Shown here one piece after another: positions 35,840-48,701 of a stretch of 64,000 nucleotides of DNA. The DNA is from Byssovorax sp. (lineage in GTDB: Bacteria; Myxococcota_A; Polyangia; Polyangiales; Polyangiaceae). Every line of letters begins with the position of its first letter. The stretch's first letter is position 1. The DNA lies in contig JANYGI010000102.1 in NCBI GenBank assembly GCA_025362495.1, positions 158,708 to 222,707 on the forward strand, read 5' to 3'. A model generated the notes under the pieces. The model did not search any database. It saw nothing but the letters and a program-made list of their open reading frames with translations, and had not been told where the DNA came from. The position numbers and the translations under genes were made by a program.

Positions 35840-36924
35840 GCGCCGAGAGCGATCGCTCGCGCCTCGCGAACAAGCTGCTCTGGCTCTGCGACATCGCGTC
35901 GCCGATCGGCGAGGAGCGGCCGCTCTGCGACGCCGTGCAGGCCCGCCTCGCCGCGCTCCCGCTCGCGGGGGCGATCCGCCGCTACGGCGACTCGATCGTC
36001 GTCCCGGTGACGCGCGGCACGGGCGGGCCGAAGATCGCGCTCGCGGGCCACCTCGACGTCGTCCGCACCTCGCACGACGCGCCGCCGCGGATCGAGGCCG
36101 ATCGCCTCTACGGGCCGGGCGCCTCCGACATGAAGAGCGGCCTCGCGCTGATGATCGACCTCGTCGAGAACGATCGCGCAGTGCTCGCCGGGATCGATCT
36201 CACCCTGGTGTTCTACGCGCGCGAAGAGGGGCCTTACCTCGAGAACGAGCTCGGCCCGGTGCTCGATCAGGATCCCGAGCTCGGCGCCATCGATCTCGCG
36301 GTGTGCCTCGAGCCGAGCGACAACAAGCTCAGCCTCGGGGCCTCGGGCTCGATCCACGCCGAGCTTCATTTCGAGGGGAAAACGGCGCACAGCGCCCGGC
36401 CCTGGCAGGGCGAGAACGCGATCCACAAGGCGGGCCCACTGCTGGCGCAGCTCTCCGAGCTCCGCCCGCGCGAGGCGGTGATCGACGGCCTGCTCTACCG
36501 GAGCGTGACCTCGGCGACGCTGGCGAAAGGCGGGCGCGGGCGCAACATCGTGCCCGACGAGTTCGAGGTGAACCTCAACCATCGCTTCTCGCCCGACCAG
36601 TCGATCGAGGACGCGCAGCGCTGGATCGAGGGCCTCGTGGCCGACCGGGCGCGCATCGTGTGGACCGATCTCAGCCCCTCGGCGAAGCCCTTCGCGACGC
36701 ACCCGCTCGTGGCGGCGCTGCGCGAGTCCGGCGTCGTCGCGGTCGAGCCCAAGCAAGCCTGGACCGACGTGGCCCGCTTCGCCGCGCGCGGGACCCCGGC
36801 CGTGAACTTCGGCCCCGGCGAGAACGCCCAGGCCCACCAGCGCAACGAGTGGACGTCGCTCGACAAGCTCGCCGCGGGGCGCGAGATCCTGATCCGCTGG
36901 CTCGCGACGGTGGGTCGCCGCTGA
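35836..36924 (+). CDS. dapE: Succinyl-diaminopimelate desuccinylase (M20 family)
   Basis: 362 residues. Removes succinate from N-succinyl-LL-diaminopimelate two steps after DapD. M20 dizinc motifs: AGHLDVV (His, Asp), GASDMKSG (bridging Asp), YAREEGPY (catalytic Glu-Glu), CLEPSDN (Glu) and the C-terminal His in GENAQAHQRNEW. The HSARPWQGENAI lid segment is of the actinobacterial/myxobacterial DapE type. The pairing with dapD fixes the role. Confidence 0.94.
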
Positions 36925-36987
36925 CGCGACGCGACGCGAGCCGCGCCGGCCGCGGTGAGCTCGACGCTCGATGGGCTGATCGCCGGG

Positions 36988-37884
36988 CTACCCGTCCTGA
37001 TCGGTGCTCTCGACGGCCTCGGGGTGCGCGAAGAAGAACGTGCTGCCGTGGCCCGGCTCGCTCTCGGCCCAGAGGCGGCCGCCCTGCGCTTCGACAGTGC
37101 CACGAGCGACGTAAAGCGAGAGGCCGGCGCCCTGCCCGACGCGGGCGCGGGTGCTCTTCGGGAGCGTGAAGAGCTGCGCGCGCTGCTCGGGCGCGATCCC
37201 CGGCCCGGTGTCCTTCACCGAGAACCACACCTCGCCGTCGACGAAGCGCGCGCGCACGGTGATCGTCCCCTGCTTGGGCGTGAATTTCACCGCGTTGGCG
37301 ATGAGGTTCGTCAGCACGCGGGTCATGCGATCGCGATCGCCGAGCGCCGGCGGCACGTCGTCCGCGACCTCGCCCTTGAGGCGGATCTGCTTGAGATCCG
37401 CGTGCGCGCGCATCACGGCGACGGCGTGCGCGACCAGCGGCGCGACGTCGACCGCGTCCATCGCGACGGAGAGGCGGCCGGCCTCGAGGCGGCCCGCGTC
37501 GCTCATGTCCTGCGCGAGGTTGCTCAGCTCCTCCGCGGCGCGGGCGACGGCGTCGATCAAGCGGCGGTTCGGCGCCTCGCCGTCGGTCTTCGGCGCGGCG
37601 CCTCCGGGCGGGTTCACGAGCATGCGCGTGCTCATCAGGATGACGCTGAGCGGGTTCCTGAGATCGTGCGAGAGGACGGCGAGCAGCTCGCCCTGCGCGC
37701 GCTCGGCCTCCTCCGCGCTCTCGCGGAGGCCGGCGCACAGGCGCGACAGGCGGCGGTGCTCGCGCTCGAGCGCGCCACGCGAGCGCGTCGTCGGACGGTC
37801 CGTGGCGTCGATCGCACGGGACGTGATCCGGGAAGCGCGGCGCATGGCGGTGGGGACCTTCGCGTGGGGCGACGACATCGTCAT
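36988..37884 (-). CDS. Soluble sensor histidine kinase without sensor domain
   Basis: 298 residues. About 60 residues of basic, coiled-coil N-terminus, then HisKA (VLSHDLRNPLSVILMSTRMLV) and HATPase (NLIANAVKF, DTGPGIAPE, GQGAGLSLYVARG). No membrane segment. GAGGAG 8 nt before the ATG confirms the start. Followed on the same strand (upstream side) by two lone receivers at 38001 and 38534; they may form a phosphorelay group. Confidence 0.88.
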   Translation of the reverse strand: MTMSSPHAKVPTAMRRASRITSRAIDATDRPTTRSRGALEREHRRLSRLCAGLRESAEEAERAQGELLAVLSHDLRNPLSVILMSTRMLVNPPGGAAPKTDGEAPNRRLIDAVARAAEELSNLAQDMSDAGRLEAGRLSVAMDAVDVAPLVAHAVAVMRAHADLKQIRLKGEVADDVPPALGDRDRMTRVLTNLIANAVKFTPKQGTITVRARFVDGEVWFSVKDTGPGIAPEQRAQLFTLPKSTRARVGQGAGLSLYVARGTVEAQGGRLWAESEPGHGSTFFFAHPEAVESTDQDG

Positions 37885-38000
37885 CGATGTTCTCCTCGTC
37901 TACGAGTCGTATCCCGAGCCGCGCTCGGTCGAATAGTCGGGGAGATCCCTGAATTCGCGCCTGAAAGGCGTCGAGCGCGGGGCCGCTCCCGCACGGCTCG

Positions 38001-38405
38001 TCAGGCCTTTGCCTGACGGCGATCGAGCATTCGACGGATTTCGACGACGAGCACCTCGGGCAAGCAGGGCTTGGTGAGGAACGCGTCACAGCCGGCCTCG
38101 CGCGCTTCACGCGAGTGATCGGCGAGCGCGTGGCCGGTGAGCGCGACGATGGGGATGTGCCTCGTGCGCGGATCGTTCTTGAGCTGACGCGTGGCCTCCC
38201 ACCCGTCGAGCTCGGGGAGCGAGAGGTCCATCAAGATGACGTCGGGCAGCAGCTCGAAGCCGCGGTCGATCGCCTCACGCCCCGTCGACGCTTCCGCGAC
38301 GCGAAAGCCCGAGAGCGAGAGAAACTCCGCGAACATTTCGCGGTTGTCCTGGAAGTCGTCCACCACCAGCACGAGGGGTGATGAATCGCTGGATTGCTCA
38401 GCCAC
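38001..38405 (-). CDS. Single-domain response regulator
   Basis: 134 residues from a GTG with AGGAG 6 nt upstream. Complete receiver: VVDDFQD, phospho-Asp in VILMDLSLPELDG, Thr in IVALTGHA, Lys in FLTKPC. No output domain, so a relay or interaction module. 116 bp before the kinase gene at 37884 on the same strand; the kinase may phosphorylate it. Confidence 0.9.
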   Translation of the reverse strand: MAEQSSDSSPLVLVVDDFQDNREMFAEFLSLSGFRVAEASTGREAIDRGFELLPDVILMDLSLPELDGWEATRQLKNDPRTRHIPIVALTGHALADHSREAREAGCDAFLTKPCLPEVLVVEIRRMLDRRQAKA

Positions 38406-38533
38406 GTTTGCTCCTAGCCCCCGGCAGAGCGCGTGCTCACCGTCGACTCATCTATAGCTGATCGACCGGCGAGCGAGGGTTTCTTGCGAGGGTGATCCAC
38501 GTGGCTTCGTACGTCTGCGTCGGACCTCCGAAG

Positions 38534-38986
38534 TCATCCGCTGCTGCCCTCGCGACGCGCCTCGATCAGATCATGAAGGAAGCGCGCGACCTCGTCCCAG
38601 TCGACGGGCTTCGTGAGCACGGCGTCGAACGCCGACGAGCGCAGCAGCGCCCGCGCCTCGAGGTCGCGGCGCCCCGTGCACGCGAGGATCGCCAGGTGCG
38701 CCGTCGCGGGATCGGCGCGCAGCGCCTCGGCGACGACGAACCCATCGATGCCGGGCATGCGCAGATCGCAGATGATCGCGTCGGGCACGTCCTGCGTCGC
38801 GAGGAACACGCCGCGCAGGCCGCCCGAGGCGCGGAGGGCGTCGAAGCCGTGCGTCGCGAGCGAGGCCTCGGCGATCTCGAGGAAGTCGAGATCATCGTCG
38901 ACGATGAGGACCCGGCGCCGCGGCCTGTCCGCTGGCTCGCGGCCTTCGAGCTTCGTTTCAACGGCTTTTCGAGGTTGCGTCGTCAT
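38534..38986 (-). CDS. Single-domain response regulator
   Basis: 150 residues from ATG 38986 (the frame stays open to 39229, without fold). About 28 charged residues precede the receiver: LIVDDDLD, phospho-Asp in AIICDLRMPGIDG, Thr in LACTGRRD, Lys in VLTKPVDWDE. No output domain. The ribosome site is weak at every candidate start. Divergent from the small kinase at 39231. Confidence 0.85.
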   Translation of the reverse strand: MTTQPRKAVETKLEGREPADRPRRRVLIVDDDLDFLEIAEASLATHGFDALRASGGLRGVFLATQDVPDAIICDLRMPGIDGFVVAEALRADPATAHLAILACTGRRDLEARALLRSSAFDAVLTKPVDWDEVARFLHDLIEARREGSSG

Positions 38987-39230
38987 CCGGCCGAGGGAGC
39001 CAGGGCGCGCTCTCGCGTTCGCGTCGAGGCGCGCCTGACCACGTTTTCCTCGGGCTCGATCTGCCTCGGCGCAACCTCCGCGCTGCATTCGCCGAGACGT
39101 TGCCCCGAGCGATGCCGGGCCGCTCCCCGATAGAAGATTGAGGCCATTCCTGATCGCGCGCCGAGGTCGCGTTGCGTAGCTTGACGTGTCGCCCCGAGCG
39201 CCAGACCGGCCGGGCGGGCGGCGCTCCACG

Positions 39231-39980
39231 ATGACGAGTGTCGACGAGGTCTTCCTGAGCCGCGTGGGACACGATCTCCGCGGCGAGCTGGCGACGATGG
39301 TCGCGGGCGTCCACTACTTGCTTCGCTACGAGGCCGAGCTCGGCCCCACGGCGCGGCAGATGCTCGAGCGCGTCAACGGCGCCGGGCAGCGGCTGAAGCG
39401 GCTCCTCGACGAGCTCGACAACGCGGGGTGGATCTCCGGCGGCGACGCGCGATCGCTGCTCTTCGAGCCGGTCGCTCCGGCCGCCGTCGTGCAGGCGGCC
39501 CTGGTGCGCCTCGCCCCGCTCGCGGCCTCGCGCGGGGTGGCGATCGACGCGCATTTCCCCGCGGATCTGCCGGAGATCGAGGCCGATCCCGATCTGCTCG
39601 GCACCGCGTTCGAGTACGTGCTCGACTTCGCGCTCGCCCGCTCGCCGCGCAAATCGATCCACGTCGTCGTCGAGGTCCTGGGCGGCGTCCCGGTGCTCGA
39701 GGTGCGCGACGAAGGCGGGCTGCTCGACGCGGCGTCGCTCGATCGCCTGCTCGAGCCCTTCGCCGAGAAAGAGGTGATCCCGCGCGCCGAGCCCGGCCAG
39801 CGGCGGCGCGAGCGGCTCGGGCTCGGCCTCTCGATCGCGCAGGGGATCCTCCAGGCGCATGGGGGCGGCCTGCGCGCGTCGTCGGCGATCAGCGGCGATG
39901 GGATCGTGCTGCAGTGCACGCCGGCCCGCCCCGCGGCGATCGCGGCGATGCCGCCGGTGTCGGGGCGCCGGCCGATCTGA
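39231..39980 (+). CDS. Small histidine kinase
   Basis: 249 residues. HisKA with RVGHDLRGELATMVAGVHYLL, where the His is kept but the usual Asn-Pro after the Arg is Gly-Glu. HATPase region from about 95: the N-box area (AFEYVLDFALARSP) lacks the canonical Asn, G1 is degenerate (RDEGGLLD), while LGLGLSIAQGILQAHGG (G2) is good. ATP binding may therefore be impaired. ATG 39231 is preferred over the GTG at 39186. 244 bp separate it from the divergent receiver. Confidence 0.75.
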   Translation: MTSVDEVFLSRVGHDLRGELATMVAGVHYLLRYEAELGPTARQMLERVNGAGQRLKRLLDELDNAGWISGGDARSLLFEPVAPAAVVQAALVRLAPLAASRGVAIDAHFPADLPEIEADPDLLGTAFEYVLDFALARSPRKSIHVVVEVLGGVPVLEVRDEGGLLDAASLDRLLEPFAEKEVIPRAEPGQRRRERLGLGLSIAQGILQAHGGGLRASSAISGDGIVLQCTPARPAAIAAMPPVSGRRPI

Positions 39981-40034
39981 AGCGGCGAGCGCCGCCGGGT
40001 TGTGGCCCGCGGGTGAGTCGTGCAAGACCTCGCC

Positions 40035-41156
40035 ATGCGCTGGCTCGCTCTCGCGGTGGGGTCCCTCTCGCTCGTCGCCTGCATCACGCCGGAGGCCGCG
40101 ATCACCACGTGCGGCGCCGTGCAGCTCGACCACCCGCTGATCGTGATGGAGCAGGATCCCGCGAAGGCGAGCGGCCTCGGGCGCGTCGACGAGGGCGGCT
40201 GCTTCCTCGAGATCCCCGACGCCAGCCTCAGCGGTGACGGCCTGCTCGCCGCGGCGGGCCCGCGGGTTTTCTTCATCGATCGACAGCAGGGCGTGCTCGA
40301 TCCGATCGACCAGAAATCGCTGGGTCTGTCGGGCGATCCGATCGCCACGTTCGCGGCGGGGAAGGATCCCGGCGAGCCCAACCCGCACGGCCTCGACGTC
40401 GACGCGGACGGGCAGCTCTGGATCGCGCGCTTCGGGATGGCGTCGGTCGCCGTCGTCGATCCCGCAGGCAAGCTCGTGGCGACCGTCGATCTCTCGGATC
40501 TCGATCCCGACGACGGGCTGCCCGACATGGAGGCGGTGCACATCGACGGCGATCGGGTCCACGTCGCGGTCGAGCTGCTCGAGTTCAACGCCGACGGCGC
40601 CGGCCACGTGCGGCCACGCGGGCCGGGGAAGATCGTCACGATCGATCGCGCGACGCGCGCGCGCACCGGCACGTTCACGCTCGCGGGGCGGAACCCCTTC
40701 GGCCCGTTCGCGCCGATGGACGCCGCGGGGAGCCGCTTCGCCATCGCCACGCCGGGGAACATCTTCGCGATCGACGCGCAGGATGGAATCGACGTGGTCG
40801 ACTTCGCGCAGGGCACGGCGACGCAGCTCATCAGCGAGAGCGAGCTCCTCGGCTCAGCGACCGAGGTGGTGATCGCCGGGCCGACCGAGGGCTACGCGAT
40901 CGTGGCCGGCGACGGCGAGGCCAGCCCGACGTCGCTGGTGCGGTTCAACCCGCAGACGGGCAAGCGCACGAAGATCCTCGACGCAGCCACGCGATTTCTC
41001 CACTCGGGCCTGGCGATCGACGGGGGGCTGGTCCTCGTCGGCGACCACACGGTCGAGGGCGGCGGGATCCTGGCGTTCGACCGTGAAACGCAGGCCGCGC
41101 GCGGCCGGATCGCGGCTCATCGGCTGCCCCCGTGGTCGCTGCACACGATCCCGTGA
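40035..41156 (+). CDS. Lipoprotein with propeller-like repeats
   Basis: 373 residues. Lipoprotein signal MRWLALAVGSLSLVACIT. The body shows repeated beta motifs typical of a YncE/NHL-like propeller: HGLDVDADGQLWIARFGMASVAVVDPAG, GKIVTIDRATRARTGTF, ILAFDRETQ. Probably periplasmic or surface-exposed; ligand unknown. The TTG/ATG region upstream (from 40020) adds only five residues. Confidence 0.72.
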   Translation: MRWLALAVGSLSLVACITPEAAITTCGAVQLDHPLIVMEQDPAKASGLGRVDEGGCFLEIPDASLSGDGLLAAAGPRVFFIDRQQGVLDPIDQKSLGLSGDPIATFAAGKDPGEPNPHGLDVDADGQLWIARFGMASVAVVDPAGKLVATVDLSDLDPDDGLPDMEAVHIDGDRVHVAVELLEFNADGAGHVRPRGPGKIVTIDRATRARTGTFTLAGRNPFGPFAPMDAAGSRFAIATPGNIFAIDAQDGIDVVDFAQGTATQLISESELLGSATEVVIAGPTEGYAIVAGDGEASPTSLVRFNPQTGKRTKILDAATRFLHSGLAIDGGLVLVGDHTVEGGGILAFDRETQAARGRIAAHRLPPWSLHTIP

Positions 41157-41245
41157 GGATCGCGTAGAGTGGCGCCGTCACCGGGGATCACGCGATTCTG
41201 GTCGATCGCCTTCCACCTCTGCCATTCGATGAGCCACTCCGCCCG

Positions 41246-44200
41246 ATGTCGACCCTGAGCTCAACCCTCGTCCAGCGCGGCGCTGCGTCGATGCGCTCCG
41301 TCGAGGATGCGATCGCCCGTCAAGTCCTCCACGGCGGCGACCTGCCCACGAACCTGCTCGAGGTCGGGGCGGTCGATGAAGCGACGCTGACGGCGATCCT
41401 CGCCGAGAGCGTCGGGCTCGACGCGGCGCCGACCGGCAAGCTGGAGGCGCCGTCGCCGCAGGTGCTGCGGCTCATCCCCGTCGAGCTCGCGCTGCGCCAC
41501 GCGATCTTCCCCATCGCGCAGCCGGGCCGGACGCTGATCGTCGCCGCCGCCGAGCCGCTCTCCACCGCGGTCCAGGACGATCTCGGCTTCGCGCTCGACC
41601 TCGAGATTTCCACGCGGCTCGCGCCGCTCGTGCGCGTGCGCCAGGCGCTGGCCGAGCACTACGGCGTCGCCCTCGATCGCCGCTTCACGCGCCTCGTCGC
41701 GCGGCTCGACGGGCTCCGCGATCCCAACCCGAGCGCGATGCCGCCGCCGGACGAGGAGGGCTTCCGGCTGCGCCCGCCGCACGCGATCAGCGTGCCCGCG
41801 CCGAGCTTCGGGACGGGCGTGTCGAGCCCGCCGTCGCCCCTCGACGATCGCGACGCCGTGCTGCCGCCGCCGTCGCTGCGCGCGTCGCGCGGGCGCCTCG
41901 AAGACGTGCCGGCGATGAAGACGCCGTTCAAGGCCGCGCTCGCGGCGCAGCCCGTCCCGGTGTTCGCCGACGAGCCGGGCCCGCTCGCGCTCGACGAGCT
42001 CACCCCGTTCGCGGCGCCGGTGAAGCCGCCGAGCGATCGCGCGCCGAGCCGCAAGACCACGCCGATGCCGTCCGCGCCGCCCGCGCCTCCGAGGGTCGAG
42101 GCCGCGTCGCCCGCCGTCGGTACCGTCGGTGCCGCCGATCCGCGCTCGCCCGAGGGCACGCAGGCCCTCGCGGGCTGGGTGCGCCTCGAAATGAAGAACG
42201 AGCGCGCGTCGGCGCTGCTCGACAAGACGCGCTCCGAGCTCCGGCCGGCGCTGCGCTCGTCGCGGCGCAAGGGCCCGTTCACCGCCGCGATGGCCGAAGA
42301 CGAGCTCGAGTCGGCGGCCACCACCGACGCCGTGCTCGACGTGGTCTTCGCGTTCTCGGCGCAGTTCTTCGAGTACTCGGCGCTCTTCGTGATCCAGGGC
42401 GATCTGGCCGAGGGGCGCGACGCCGCCGGGCCGGGCGCGAGCCGCGAGCGCGTGACGGCGATCGGCGTCCCGCTCGATCTGCCGAGCAGCCTCGAACGCC
42501 TGCGCCGCACCCGCGCGCCGATGGTGGGCCCGCTCGAGGTGGAGGGGCTCGACGCCGATCTGATCCGCGATCTCGGCCGCGAAGGCGCGCGCCCGGGCCG
42601 ATCCGTCGCGCTGCTCCCGCTCCTGATCCGCACCCGCGCCGTGGCGATCCTCTTCGGCGACGACGGCGAGGCCGACGTCACGCTCGCGGGCCTCGGCGAC
42701 GTGATCTCGTTCACGGCGCTGGCCGCGCGCGCGCTCGAGCGCATCCTCGTGCGCAAGAAGCTCGGCGCCCGCGCCCCCGAGATGCCGCTGCGTCCCCCGG
42801 CGCCGCCGCCCCCCGCGCCGAAGCCGCCGGTGCGCCCCGATGCCCAGGCCGTCGCGCGCGTCCGGGCCCTGATCGAGACGCCGCCCGCGCCCGTGGTGAG
42901 CCACGACGTCGCTCCTGCGGGCCGCGTCGTCGACCCTGCGGAGGATCCGGCCGCCCCTGCAGAGGATGTGTTCGCTCCTGTAGGTGACGTGTTCGCCTCT
43001 GCGGAAGAAGTGTTCGCCCCTGCACCGGCGGTGGTCGCCCCTGCACCGGCGGTGGTCGCCCCTGCACCGGCGGTGGTCGCCCCTGCACCGGCGGTGGTCG
43101 CCCCTGCACCGGCGGTGGTCGCCCCTGCAGCAGCGGTGGTCGCCCCTGCAGCAGCGGTGGTCGCCCCTGCAGAAGAAGAGGTCGCCCCTGCAGCAGAAGA
43201 GGTCGCCCCTGCGGACGCGGCGGTCGAGCCCGTCGCGACGTCCCTGGACCTCGCGGGATCGCTCGAAATCGCCTCGAATTTCCGGCAGGCCGTCGCTCCG
43301 ATCGTCGGCTTCGCCGAGGCGCCCGAGCCTGGTCCGATCACCGAGCTCACGCCGGTTGCTCTCGACGAGACGGACTACACGCTCGATGAAAGCCGCCCCG
43401 CGCCGGTCGCGCTCGAGTCGTTCGGCGACGACATCCTCGACTTCTCCACCGAGCGGCCGTCGCGCGCCGCGCTGACCCGGATCACCGCCGAGTCCAGCGA
43501 CGAGGAGGCGAACGCGCACCTGCCCGCCACCGACCGGCCGACGTTCCGCCGCTTGCGCGCCGTGCGGCCCGGCGAGGACACGCCCGAGCCGCGCGGTCGC
43601 CGGGGCACGGCGCCGGTCTTCGAGGGGCGCGCCGCCGCGCCGCCGCCGCCGACGCCGCTCGAGCCGCTGCCGCGCACGCCGCCGCCCAACGCGACGGCGT
43701 GGACCACGTTCCCGGCGCACTCGCAGACCCACCTCAGCGCGCCGCCGCCGTCGCTCAGCCGGCGCGCGCCGATCTCGGATCGACCGCCGATCCCGCGCGA
43801 GGAAGAGCTGGACGCGACCCCGGGCTCGGGCTTCGTCCAGGCGCTCGATCCCACGCCGGGCGGGCCGCTGCCGAGCATCATCGTCGACGTCGGGGCCGAG
43901 TACACGTCGCTCCTGCAGCGCGTGATCGACGGCGGCCCGGGCGGGCAAGAGGCCTTCGACGATCTCGTCCGTCACGGCGAGCAGGTGCTCCAGGCGCTGA
44001 TGACGAAGTTCCCCGGCCCGCTGCGGGTCGATCGGCACCGCGCCCGCGATCAGCTCCCGGCAGCGTCGCAGTGCGGGCCGATCCTCGAGATCGTGGTGGC
44101 GATCCGCCGGCCGGCGCTGCCGTTCATCTCGGTGCGGGCCAGCGCCGTCGATCCCGAGGTGAGGTTCTGGGCGACCCACGTGCTCGGCGAGCTCCGGTAC

Positions 44201-44755
44201 CCCGAGGCCGCGACGGTGCTCGTGCCGCGCCTGTTCGACGACGACGCCGGCGTGCGCCGGATCGCGCGCCGATCGGCGACCGCGCTCGTCGCCGCGGGCG
44301 CCCCGGGCGAGCCGATCCTCCTCGGCCTCGACAACATCACGCGCAACGCCGATCACCCCTCGTCGCACCGGATCCTGGCCATCGAGACGATGGGCGAGAT
44401 CCGCAGCGGCGCGATGGTGCCGGCGCTGATCGCCGTGCTCGAGGGCCGCGCCGAGGACGTCGCCGACGCCGCCCGCCGCGCCCTGCTCCTGATCACGCGC
44501 CAGGATCACGCGCGCGACGCCCGCCGCTGGCACGAGTGGTGGTCACGCAACTCGACGCGCAACCGGATCGAGTGGCTGATGGACGCCTTGATGCACGAGC
44601 AGCCCTCGCTCCGCCGCGCGGCCGGCGACGAGCTCAAGCTGATCACCAAGGAGTACTTCGGCTACTACGACGATCTGCCGAAGAAGGAGCGCGAGCGCGC
44701 GCAATCGCTCTACCGCACGTGGTGGGAGCGGGAAGGTAAGCAACGCTTCTCCTGA
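41246..44755 (+). CDS. GspE-N / GAF-like / repeat / HEAT fusion protein
   Basis: 1169 residues. About 1-140 match the type II secretion/type IV pilus ATPase N-terminal domain (LLEVGAVDEATLTAILAES ... LIPVELALRHAIFPIAQ), but no ATPase domain follows. A Pro-rich linker leads to a GAF-like domain (about 345-505, DVVFAFSAQFFEYSALFVIQG). Residues about 570-660 are thirteen tandem 7-residue units (APAPAVV and variants). After a further linker, about 890-1120 form HEAT-like repeats (WATHVLGELRYPEAATVLVPRLFDDD; ILAIETMGEIRSGAMVPALIAVLEG). No signal peptide. A cytoplasmic scaffold linked to secretion, pili or motility is plausible; inference only. Confidence 0.8.
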   Translation: MSTLSSTLVQRGAASMRSVEDAIARQVLHGGDLPTNLLEVGAVDEATLTAILAESVGLDAAPTGKLEAPSPQVLRLIPVELALRHAIFPIAQPGRTLIVAAAEPLSTAVQDDLGFALDLEISTRLAPLVRVRQALAEHYGVALDRRFTRLVARLDGLRDPNPSAMPPPDEEGFRLRPPHAISVPAPSFGTGVSSPPSPLDDRDAVLPPPSLRASRGRLEDVPAMKTPFKAALAAQPVPVFADEPGPLALDELTPFAAPVKPPSDRAPSRKTTPMPSAPPAPPRVEAASPAVGTVGAADPRSPEGTQALAGWVRLEMKNERASALLDKTRSELRPALRSSRRKGPFTAAMAEDELESAATTDAVLDVVFAFSAQFFEYSALFVIQGDLAEGRDAAGPGASRERVTAIGVPLDLPSSLERLRRTRAPMVGPLEVEGLDADLIRDLGREGARPGRSVALLPLLIRTRAVAILFGDDGEADVTLAGLGDVISFTALAARALERILVRKKLGARAPEMPLRPPAPPPPAPKPPVRPDAQAVARVRALIETPPAPVVSHDVAPAGRVVDPAEDPAAPAEDVFAPVGDVFASAEEVFAPAPAVVAPAPAVVAPAPAVVAPAPAVVAPAPAVVAPAAAVVAPAAAVVAPAEEEVAPAAEEVAPADAAVEPVATSLDLAGSLEIASNFRQAVAPIVGFAEAPEPGPITELTPVALDETDYTLDESRPAPVALESFGDDILDFSTERPSRAALTRITAESSDEEANAHLPATDRPTFRRLRAVRPGEDTPEPRGRRGTAPVFEGRAAAPPPPTPLEPLPRTPPPNATAWTTFPAHSQTHLSAPPPSLSRRAPISDRPPIPREEELDATPGSGFVQALDPTPGGPLPSIIVDVGAEYTSLLQRVIDGGPGGQEAFDDLVRHGEQVLQALMTKFPGPLRVDRHRARDQLPAASQCGPILEIVVAIRRPALPFISVRASAVDPEVRFWATHVLGELRYPEAATVLVPRLFDDDAGVRRIARRSATALVAAGAPGEPILLGLDNITRNADHPSSHRILAIETMGEIRSGAMVPALIAVLEGRAEDVADAARRALLLITRQDHARDARRWHEWWSRNSTRNRIEWLMDALMHEQPSLRRAAGDELKLITKEYFGYYDDLPKKERERAQSLYRTWWEREGKQRFS
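42953..43225 (+). repeat. In-frame 21-bp tandem repeat, 13 units
   Basis: Thirteen 21-bp units, each beginning GCCCCTGCA or a close variant and ending GTGGTC/GTGTTC/GAGGTC. The five central units (43016-43120) are identical at the base level; outer units diverge. Identity in the centre suggests recent expansion by slippage or recombination. It encodes the A-P-x-x-x-V-V/F heptads of the GspE-N/HEAT protein. Confidence 0.9.
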
Positions 44756-44842
44756 GCCGGGCCTCGGGCGGCCTCTGCGTGGCGGTCGGAGGGGAGAGGA
44801 TTCGCTCGGGGTGAGAAACCGAGCATGTTCAGTTTCTCGATC

Positions 44843-44896
44843 GCCTCGTCGAGGATGCCTGTGGCCGCGGGGGCCCACGGGCGTCCTCGACGAGGC
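44843..44896. terminator. Bidirectional hairpin between convergent genes
   Basis: Perfect 13-bp stem GCCTCGTCGAGGA (44843-44855) / TCCTCGACGAGGC (44884-44896) with a 28-nt loop that can itself pair. It lies in the 148-bp gap between the HEAT-protein stop and the MopE-lipoprotein stop, so it likely ends both transcripts. Confidence 0.6.
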
Positions 44897-44903
44897 TGGA
44901 GAG

Positions 44904-48697
<3,794 letters not shown>

Positions 48698-48701
<4 letters not shown>

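Noticed and set aside
42953..43225. Regular 21-bp repeats considered as a CRISPR-like array
   Set aside because: Units are contiguous without spacers, are in frame and encode heptads; no cas gene is near.
41261..44533. 1090-codon open frame on the minus strand
   Set aside because: Antisense shadow of the GspE-N/HEAT gene; composition is Arg/Gly/Ala-rich with no domain or ribosome site.
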